A stretch of DNA of 64,000 nt from Acanthococcus lagerstroemiae. Lineage: Eukaryota > Arthropoda > Insecta > Hemiptera > Eriococcidae. The stretch lies in the NCBI GenBank assembly GCA_031841125.1, contig CM063106.1, positions 72,404,101 to 72,468,100 of the forward strand, written 5' to 3'. The notes under the pieces were generated by a model, which ran no database searches, was not told the DNA's origin, and was given only the letters and a program-made list of their open reading frames with translations. The first letter of the stretch is position 1; the number at the start of each line of letters is the position of its first letter. The translations under genes were made by a program, and so were the position numbers. This document shows, in pieces, positions 56,158-64,000 of this stretch.

Positions 56158-58080
56158 TCATTCATCGCAGAAATTCGTTCCAATAAGATTGATGGTTTTC
56201 AGTGCATTCTTCCGATCAGTTTTCAGAACAGCACTGGTGCCCGAATTAAAATGATAAGAGCAGCCGCCGTCGATTACTAAACTGCCGTCTCGACATTGAG
56301 ATCTGATCAGAATCTTCGTCGCGAATCCTTTAGAAGGTAAATTCGGCATTTTGGGCCACATGGACATAGGAATTAGATCACGAATCGTGAAATCCATTCT
56401 TTCATCATCTAAAACGATAACCGAACACGTGATTAACGCACGACTGGGACATGAAATGAATGGTCTTATCTTTTCTATCTCTCGTACGTGGTTACTTAAT
56501 TTCAAAACTTTTATAGCCCGTGCACACGTAAATATGGGAAACTTTTGAAGAGGTACATTAATTTCGAAAACTTCTTGAGTAGATTTAGAAAACGTTTTTT
56601 ATTTAAGTGGAAATGCGATTATCATGATAGCAAACACTAAGTACCTGGGGGGTATCTCAATGAGTTGTTGTAACTTTCCACAATCTGATCGATGTTTACA
56701 TTTGTGTACCCGCTTATTTTGAATAGTTTCTGAACCACTTCATGGGAGATTCTATTCATTGTGAAATTCCAAGATGAAGAGCCAGAACCGGTGCAAATGC
56801 AAATGCCTGAATTTTTTGTCGTTGTAAGTTCTCCATCATCCAGAGCAACATCCAAATACGAAACACTAGCTGGAACACTTTCGGCTATGAACACCTAAAA
56901 AAGAGCACACGTTCGCATCATTTTCGTGGGGTTACATGTGTCCGGCGATGAAATTTCTCCGAAAAAATTGATTGGTGTCATCAAACACCACAGCGCATTA
57001 CTCACTTCATTCAAAGCTAAATGTGGTACATCGAATGTCTCCTCCTCTGTGAACCCATGCGTAGCTGAATCATTTGGTGTGGGGCTTCTGCAAATTGACC
57101 ATTCATTAAAGCAAACTCATGGTCTATAGGAAAAAGAAAAAAAAAATCAGAAGATGCAACACTTACTTTCTCGCCTTGCTCGCTTTGTCATGCACGGAAA
57201 CCCACTGTTTGTCGATATTCTTTCCAGTAAGTGAAACTTGAATTCGGGTTCTATAGGCCCATGCAAACTTCCTCTACAAAATTATTACTTAAAATTAGTC
57301 ACGAATATACATTTTCACCAGTTACATGACGTAGGTAGAGTTTACCTTTTTAATATCACTCAAGGTTTTAAAAATATCTCGCGAGCAACTTTTAGGAAGA
57401 CATAAATATCCTGTAGACGTTTCTGGACACGAATTGAATCCGATAACTGGTTTACTTTGATCTACTATTTTGTTCGCTGCCATCAGGTACGTGCCATCGC
57501 CGCCGATGCTTATGATCGTGTCCGCCCAATTGATCAGGTCCACTGGACGCTCATATCTAAACCAAATAAGGCGTAGTTGTATAATAATATAATCCCGGGA
57601 ATAATGACAGATTCACGATTAATACTGAGTCAAATGGTGGCAAGCCAAAATTCCAGGGTAATCTGTTTGAACTGTCCGTAGTTTTTATTGATCAAATATT
57701 CGACTTACCGATCTACGATTTTCACATCGACATTCAATTTTTCCAACGAGCATATCACTTCTCGTTCGAATTTTTTATGTTCTTCGTGCGCTTTCAATAA
57801 GAACTCACTGTCACGATTGACCAACAACTCATGAAAATCAGTTTCTGAAGTCTGGAAGTGCTGCTGTTGTTCCATTTCGAAACGGGTAGTTTTCGATACG
57901 AGCAGCACCCTCTGCAAATCATATTCTTCTTTCGTGGGTACAGTGCAAGATAAACCTACAACATCACAATATTAGAACGAACGCGGCCAGAAAATGAACG
58001 AAATCGGTGTAAAAAAAAAGCTGGTTACCTGTCATTGTACGTTTAATCACTCTCACACTAAGAAACCAAAACCGATTCAT
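56158..58080 (-). CDS. NADK2: NADK2, mitochondrial NAD kinase (7 exons)
   Basis: Minus-strand exons 58080-58029, 57955-57709, 57556-57346, 57273-57167, 57087-57006, 56894-56645 and 56408-56158 join in frame to 399 residues (human 442). The enzyme phosphorylates NAD to NADP in mitochondria. The N-terminus MNRFWFLSVRVIKRTMTG is basic, hydroxylated and free of acids, as expected for a mitochondrial presequence. VLLVSKTTRFEMEQ opens the kinase core. The ATP-site motif GGDGT is at residues 118-122, followed by KPVIGFNSCPETSTGYLCL. ALNEVFIAESVPASVSYL and GICICTGSGSSSWNFTMNRI form the second domain, and SLVIDGGCSYHF leads to the C-terminus. An in-frame TGA immediately precedes the start. Key residues are present. 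Its 5' end faces the GPAT exon at 58920. Confidence 0.96.
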
Positions 58081-58919
58081 TCATACATTCATTAGAATTT
58101 TAAACATCATAAAATGCGCTAGGAGAACATGCGACACCGCACTCAACTATTCCGGTTTTTGTAAGTTGAAAGCTGCTTTGAGAGCTGCAATTCGAGCGGA
58201 AATTCTTTCGACGTGACGGTGTTATCCAACGAAGACGTACTGCAGGTTCTGATTTCTCATTGAATTATGAGCGACAGATAACGGAGGAAGTGAACCACGG
58301 CATAGCATTGGCAAAATGGTAACGTAAGACTTGGGTAGGAAAAAAATTGAAATGACGTTCAAAATTCTAGATAACGTATCACCGTTCCAGTATGAAAACT
58401 AGTTGCGAGCACTGTTTCACAAACATCATAAACAATTTCATAATGAAGAGAAAATGAATACGTAGCTCTTTTCTAATTTCTAAAATGTTATCACTTATCA
58501 GAAATCGGATGAAATCAGTATTCACGATTTAAAACTGGAGAGGGAAATTTTATATAATGCTCTATGTTGGCACTGATTCGTATTTTGGAGTTAGCTATTT
58601 TTCGTCGGACTTCCCTTCCTACATCACTGACGCGAATTCAAGGATAATGACAATATCACAGATACTAAAAGAGCAAGAAACATGAAAAACTCGGGATTTG
58701 GAAGTAACTTTCTGTAATATTGTAGCTGTGCTTCATACGATGTTTACGTTTGCATTCCCCACCAGGAATTGATATCGAAAATCGAACTGATTCAAAGATT
58801 CAACTGCATCAGTACAACACGACGCAATTCTATTGGGCCTTGCCCAAAATTAACGTTAATTTTCGATTTTCGTTGATTGTACTCGCGTGTTTGAGTATGT
58901 TATTTTCGAGCGGAGAAGT
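58081..58919. promoter_or_regulatory. Divergent NADK2/GPAT promoter region
   Basis: An 839-bp gap between two oppositely directed start codons. Short upstream ATGs precede NADK2 (58084-58100). No core element is certain. The assignment is by position. Confidence 0.45.
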
Positions 58920-59072
58920 ATGTCTTCTGTGGTAACGATTTTAACTGTTATATTTTCGGTTATATTGACGCCATTTCTAATATTCTTTTGCGGGATCGTG
59001 GTGTTAGCTGCATTAGGCAAAACCCTCGGTGTGAGGAGACTGTACGTCAAGTTATTACTCCGAGTATTTGAG
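58920..59072 (+). CDS. GPAT3/4-type glycerol-3-phosphate acyltransferase, first coding exon only
   Basis: A 51-codon exon starts at ATG 58920 and ends at GAG before GTAAGT, in phase 0. It encodes a hydrophobic anchor (VVTILTVIFSVILTPFLIFF) followed by ALGKTLGVRRLYVKLLLRVF. The second part matches the N-terminal signature of GPAT4/AGPAT6 (FGVSFGIRKLYMKSLLKIF). Those enzymes acylate glycerol-3-phosphate in the ER and on lipid droplets, the first step of glycerolipid synthesis. The catalytic NHTSPID and FPEGT motifs are encoded by later exons not seen before 64000, so the intron is at least 4.9 kb. A short N-terminal exon is weaker evidence than a whole domain, and a related membrane protein is possible. 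Confidence 0.72.
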
Positions 59073-60900
59073 GTAAGTGATCTCTCGTCAGTACCGAGCT
59101 CAGAGTTTATTAATATTATCATCCTAAGTTCGAAGCTTGTAAAATTCTGCTGTTGACAACACATTGGGTCTGAATCCGAACCCACCGGTCAGTTAGCTCG
59201 CGGGTTTAGAAGCTCGCTTAAGAAATGTGTTTGATGTTTATGGGAGTATTTTACTATGTGAATTTGCTCATAAGTGAGTTATCGCTAGGCCTTTATGGGT
59301 ACCTTGATGGTAATGGTGGTGAATATCATTCCCGAAGTGTTGATAAGTTTCGTACTATGATCTTTGTCTTTTCTAATGATGACACCTGAATCTTGAGGTC
59401 GCTTGAGATGCTCGGATCGTATTTGAATATGCAACAACCATTACTGTGGGAAGTTCAGGAAGCCTTTGAATCTCATTGAGTTTATAGGATTTCATACTCA
59501 GTGCATTTACCTAGTGTTTATGTAACTATGTGTATTTCTTGACCGATGAGTGGTGGATGTTTCTCGTTTCATCGCACTGTAATGGAAAATTTAATACTGA
59601 AGTCATGAGGCCTGATGGAAATACTACAAGCTTCAACCGTTTACGTGAATTATATTGATTTGTCCTCTGGATACATCCAAAAATTCTCAATAGTAAGTAA
59701 ATAGGTGCTTTCCTCAGAGCGTTGAATTCGAAAATATTTTGAAAGCCTTCGAACATGGAATTTATATTCGAGGTAACTTTTAGAACTCAAGAAGGCCATG
59801 TTACGATTTTGAAACTGATTACCATATTAAAACTCAGATCATGTTATGACTCACGAAGCCCACTAAGGCTTTATTAATTTTCGCTGAAATTCACTCAAGA
59901 CTATGAAGACTCATTGAGCCTTCTTAATACTCGCTTAAACTCGCCGAGACTGTAGAGCCTTTTTAAAACGGAGTGGGACTAATTATGGCTCCAATATTAA
60001 GTACGGTGTTCCAACTGCTGAGACTCATTACCTCTCATTAAAAGTTGCTAAAATTTCTGAGGACTGTTTAAACTTTATTATGATTCGTTAATACCGTTTT
60101 TAAGACCCCTTCCGAGTCCGTTAAGGTTCTCTGAAAATCCATGAGACACTACGACACTCATGGAGCTATACTTTTCAATATTTTGTTTCTACTTTCTGGA
60201 ACTGTTGGAAATTTGTCGAGTCTTTTGTTAAAATGCTAAGGATTTTCAAGACTGTTACGTCTTCATAGAACTCGTTGAGTCATTATTTAGGGGTAGTATA
60301 GTAGTATGCTTCAAAATTTCGCTATTTTGGACACTTTTGTTTTTCGTATCTGAACTTGTCCCTTGTGGTATAAAAACTCACCAGCAAGATTTTATTTGAA
60401 ATTAAAAATCTTTAAACGGTACGGCCGGGGGTTCAAGTTTGATGTGGGATTCCCCCTAAGAAAATTTACAGTTTTTCTTTAAAGCTTCCAAAAAATTGAA
60501 TTAACTAGCGATGGCCTCCGTCCCCACCCGTATATTTTTGTACACAGCTCAACGTGGCCAATTCCTGTCGTTCGTCACTGGTCTCCGATCTGCCCTAGCC
60601 GCCTTTTACCCTCGTCTTACCCATGTCCTGTCGGACCCTTCTTCCTTTAGAAACTCCCTTTTCAACGCCTTCTATTTCCATGCTCTCTTTCCACTCGTCA
60701 CTAGTCAAAATCATTAGCATATTTGCAGTTCTCGATTAGTCTCGTGTCATCCTTTCATCACTGATCTTTACAATTCACATGACGTCGATCCTTTTGTTCT
60801 CCGTTCGTTCCACTCTTCTCAGTATAAACATAAGAGTTCTGTTCCTGTCATCTCGATTTCGGTTTTCATTTTGTATGCGCGGGACGTGATCTGTTATCGA
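59073..60900. repeat. GPAT intron 1 with a degenerate ACTC/GAGCC word block
   Basis: From about 59770 to 60290 imperfect units of about 20-25 bases recur (GACTCATTGAGCC, AACTCGCCGAGAC, TTAAAACTC, AAGACT), with no clean period or ends. The flanks are plain AT-rich intron. 60500-60720 has a C/T-rich stretch without a recognised domain. Confidence 0.5.
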
Positions 60901-60949
60901 CGTGATCTCTAAACATACTTACATGATCTCATCTGACCATGCGATTCTG

Positions 60950-61905
60950 CATTATTCGTATTCAGTTCGAGAACTTGGGTGCTTAATTGCCCTCCTCGGA
61001 GCTTCAATGATGCCTACATCTTTCACCCGGAAAGATCAAGCGAGCTGGTGCCATCAACTAAAAGCGATATGCTCCATCAACAAGGTGGTTGACGATCACT
61101 TACCTAATCTGCGCCTACATATAAGCTTTGAGAAGGCTTTTAATGGAGTACGACACGGTGAATTATTCCAGATACTACTGTGGATAGGGTTGGATAATTA
61201 CGAAGTCCATCCAGTGGGAAATCTGTATCCCGACAAACTGCTGTGGTACAGGTCAAAGATTTACAGGCAGATCGGTATTTGCCGCAGAGTCCGTCAAGGT
61301 TACGTACTGTCTCCAACGCTATTCAATGTGTACGCAGAAACCTTATTCGAAGGGGCCGTAGAGGAACGGGAGGAAGTAGTCCGAATTGGTGGAGAGAAGA
61401 TTAATAATATTAAGTATGCCGATGACACTGCAGTTTTAGCTGAGAAGGTGGAAGACTTACACAAGCTAGTGGATGCCATTAATACCGCTTGTGAAGAGAA
61501 AGGAATTGAAACCAACCCATCGAAAACGAAACTAATGATAGTGAGCAAGAAGTGAATTCTCCCATCAGAACGAGCGAAGCATCTCAAGTATCTTGGGAGT
61601 CTGACTGAGGGAAGATTTTGATGCAGATCGAGAAGCCAAAGCTCGAAGAGAAATAGCAAGGAATGCGTTCAACAAGATCCAAAATGTGCTGTCATCTGAA
61701 TTAATCATCGAGGCAGCAAATATTTCGTAGGTATGTTTTTATGTTGCTGGCTGAGTGCAGGACTTGGACATTTGAGGTTCAGACTGTGAACCGTATAGAG
61801 GCTTTTGAAATGTGGTGCATACAAAGAAGAGTGAAAATCCCGTGCACTGCACACATCACCCACGAGAAAGGTACTACAAGAGTTTCAGAAAGAACGTGAA
61901 CTCTT
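60950..61905 (+). pseudogene. Non-LTR retrotransposon, RT half
   Basis: A plus frame to 61555 encodes LRLHISFEKAFNGVRHGELF (RT block A), RRVRQGYVLSPTLFNVYAET (block B with the QG-VLSP-LFN signature), NNIKYADDTAVLAEKVEDLH (block C with YADD intact) and PSKTKLMIVSKK. After frameshifts the tail continues to about 61900 with LLAECRTWTFEVQTVNRIEA and FEMWCIQRRVKIP. Block A has N for the usual D (FEKAFN). The 5' endonuclease is missing. Confidence 0.85.
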
Positions 61906-63480
61906 TGAAGATGGTTCGGTTCTCTGGGAAATGGATGATCTGATGGGCTCTATGGCTAAGTCTTTCCGAAAGTGATCATTAGAGACGAACCAAGGTGCTT
62001 CTGTGATGACCTGCATGTACCTATTTTGAAATATTTCTGGGATCTGAAGGTTGGTTTTGGCGGCTGTACCCCATATCTCAGCACCGTATCTCTGTAATGG
62101 TCGGAAGATAGAGGTATGGATAAGCCTCTTGTTTTTGAGACAAATTTGTAATCTCGGCTCAGTTAACCAGTTACATTTGGTGAGTTGAGATCTAGTATTT
62201 TGCGCTCCCTCTTAATGTGTTCGTGTCAGTTAAGTTAGCAATCCAGTTGAGTTTGCTATGGGAATTAGTTTGTCATCCAGGAGATAGGTTGGAACGTATG
62301 CATGAGGACATAGAGCGAACTCAACACGGACTAATTTTTTGTAATTGAGCTCAGTTTCCTAGTCGCGTGCCCATTGTGACAGTCCAGTAACAGCGTTCTG
62401 TAGAGACGATACAGCTACTTCATAGTTGCAGTACTATCCGCGAACGAGCTGATATTTGTTTCAGGAGTTTGTGGAATATCCATGGGTGGAGAAGAAGTAA
62501 AGTAGGACGAAGGACTGAACCTTGCGGTTATCCGGCTTCAATATGCCGGGAGGTCAAAGACCCATGTTGTACATAGAATTGCCTATCGCTTAATTTGATT
62601 ACAGTAGCTTCTAGAAGGCCAGCTCCAAATTCTGACTGAGCTTGTAAGTCCCTGCATGCCAGACTTTGTCGAAATCGGCGGTCACATTGAAGAAGACAGC
62701 TGAAGCACACTCCTCGTTTCCCGGAGCTTGCATGGCTGACTGCACTATTCGGTGTACTTGCTCTACAGTCGATTGTTTTTTTCTAAAACCAATTGGTAGG
62801 AGAATTTTATTGTTGATAATAGCATCGGAACGAAATTGAAGACCTTCCCATAAAAACAGCAGTAGTCCGTTTATGTAAACTTTACAAAAGAGCGAAAAAA
62901 TGATTACCTAATAGCTAATACCAGCATTCACAGCGCTTCATATTTTGCAATAGCGATACTAGAACGCCAGGTGTGGCCATACGCCATTTTGAAGCCTTCC
63001 GCGCCCGTCAATGCCGAATTGACTATGTGATACGCTCCGCATAGTCAATTCGGCATTGACAGACACGGTAGGCTTCAAAATGGCGTATAGCCGCACTCGA
63101 GGTATGTAGGTGTCTTAGTTAAGTCACTCATGAGTGTCATTAGTGGTTATTTTTAAAGGTCGATACTAGACTAATGTAGTGTTTTTCATTGATAAGAGCA
63201 ACATAAGTCCAGGACTGACTAATGTTGTTTTTTTTCACGGGAATATGTATACATATAAACTTTTTGGTCATTTGTGGCTAATACTACTCACTTTTATGAA
63301 AAACTAGTTAGTACATTTGTAGAGGCGCTAGTAGTCAACGTTTTTGCATGATAAAATCGATTTCACAGTTTTTGGACTGATGCTGTTTTCACGGGAAAGT
63401 CTTCGATTGATCTGTAGGATCCTGGATCTTCAGCTGGCTTACCTGGTTTAAGGATGATTATCATTGTAGCTATCTTCCAT
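61905..63480 (-). pseudogene. Jockey-clade LINE, RT half, minus strand
   Basis: Minus frames from 63470 read IATMIIILKPGKPAEDPGSY. After an insertion (62900-63360) they continue LPIGFRKKQSTVEQVHRIVQ, CASAVFFNVTADFDKVWHAG and QFYVQHGSLTSRHIEAG, then WGTAAKTNLQIPEIFQNRYM with VITEAPWFVSNDHFRKDLA. The last is the characteristic Jockey C-terminal region. Many stops break it. It abuts the plus-strand LINE at 60950-61905 tail to tail. Confidence 0.85.
62971..63096. mobile_element. Foldback element (126 bp)
   Basis: Left GTGTGGCCATACGCCATTTT, GAAGCCT, GTCAATGCCGAATTGACTAT; right arm the near-exact inverse ending ATAGCCGCAC. The loop is about 8-12 bases, so the element is almost one long hairpin. 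It lies within the insertion that splits the Jockey copy at 61905-63480. Confidence 0.88.
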
Positions 63481-63496
63481 GTACAGGAGATGTATC

Positions 63497-64000
63497 CAGG
63501 GTTGGGAAAGCCGAAGCCGAATCCGAATCTCGAAGTTTGAGAAATTGTGCTGTCTCTGAAGCCGAATCCGAAGCTGAGTGTAATCACCTTGCGAGTGAAA
63601 AGCCGAAACTGAAGTTCATAATACAGTTTTATTGAAGCTGGAGAGAAGCTGTAATGTATCAGATTTTTGGCTTTGGTTACGGCTTACGTTAATGTCATAC
63701 CGCCGTGATACGGGATTTTGACGTATATCCACTTGAAATCTTGAAAATGTCCCGGGAAAAGTACCTAAAGGCTGAGATCTACTCGTATATTTAATCACGT
63801 GGAAATGGATCTTAAATTTGAGTGATTTATGGTATGTTCCTCAGATCACTTGATTGACCTATCTATAACAAAAAAGATAATACCAGTATACCAGTCAACC
63901 CAGTATTCAGATGACGAGAAGTCGAAACTCGAAGATGAAGCTGAAGCCTAATCCAAAGCTGAAAAAATGCATATCAGTGAAGCTGGATCCGAAATTGAAG
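63497..64000 (+). mobile_element. Word-built element (word GAAGCCGAATCC), cut by the window edge
   Basis: Starts CAGGGTTGGGAAAGCCGAAG, a hAT-like end, then GAAGCCGAATCC, CCGAATCTCGAAG and GAAGCTGAG words. Plain AT-rich sequence fills the middle. Words return at 63910-64000 (GAAGTCGAAACTCG, GAAGCTGAAGCC). The right end is beyond the window. Confidence 0.7.

Noticed and set aside
1..64000. CRISPR arrays, bacterial operons or rRNA genes
   Set aside because: The genes have spliceosomal introns, no regularly spaced identical repeats with unique spacers were seen, and no rRNA-like sequence was recognised.

Overview
The window is animal nuclear DNA, most likely from an insect. It is AT-rich and the genes carry GT-AG introns. 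Four protein-coding genes and one first exon can be read from conserved residues. Much of the remaining sequence that I can identify consists of decayed transposable elements. The TE mix (RTE-like and Jockey LINEs, a Penelope-like element, many short hAT-like elements, a tRNA-derived SINE) and the form of tafazzin fit an arthropod. A hemipteran is possible, but the sequence alone does not prove it.

Genes, left to right: tafazzin (cardiolipin remodelling acyltransferase, + strand, four exons, 18229-19921); PXK (PX-domain pseudokinase with a C-terminal WH2-like motif, - strand, about 23 kb from 52865 to 29435, large introns packed with elements); CTF8 (RFC-Ctf18 subunit, + strand, three exons, 53601-54113), head-to-head with PXK; NADK2 (mitochondrial NAD kinase, - strand, seven exons, 58080-56158), tail-to-tail with CTF8; and a single first coding exon of a GPAT3/4-type glycerol-3-phosphate acyltransferase (+ strand, 58920-59072), head-to-head with NADK2, whose other exons were not found here. 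The genes do not form a pathway. Tafazzin and GPAT both act on phospholipids, and tafazzin and NADK2 are mitochondrial in other animals.

Layout: 1-18 kb is gene-free, with tandem repeats, a SINE, MITEs and LINE fragments. 18-20 kb is tafazzin. 20-29 kb holds a degenerate repeat block, a Penelope-like element flanked by inverted terminal repeats, more TIR elements and one unexplained coding-like block. 29-53 kb is PXK, whose introns hold a 1 kb hairpin built from a DUF4817-type fragment, several LINEs, a C-rich satellite-like block and many hAT-like elements. 53-59 kb is the compact CTF8/NADK2/GPAT cluster. 59-64 kb is the GPAT first intron or flank, with two more LINE fragments.

The most unusual signal is a set of short elements, several with hAT-style ends (CAGGG..., 8-bp target duplications), whose interiors are built almost wholly from diverging copies of one short word, a different word in each family. 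Two of them have the unoccupied target site preserved elsewhere in this same window.
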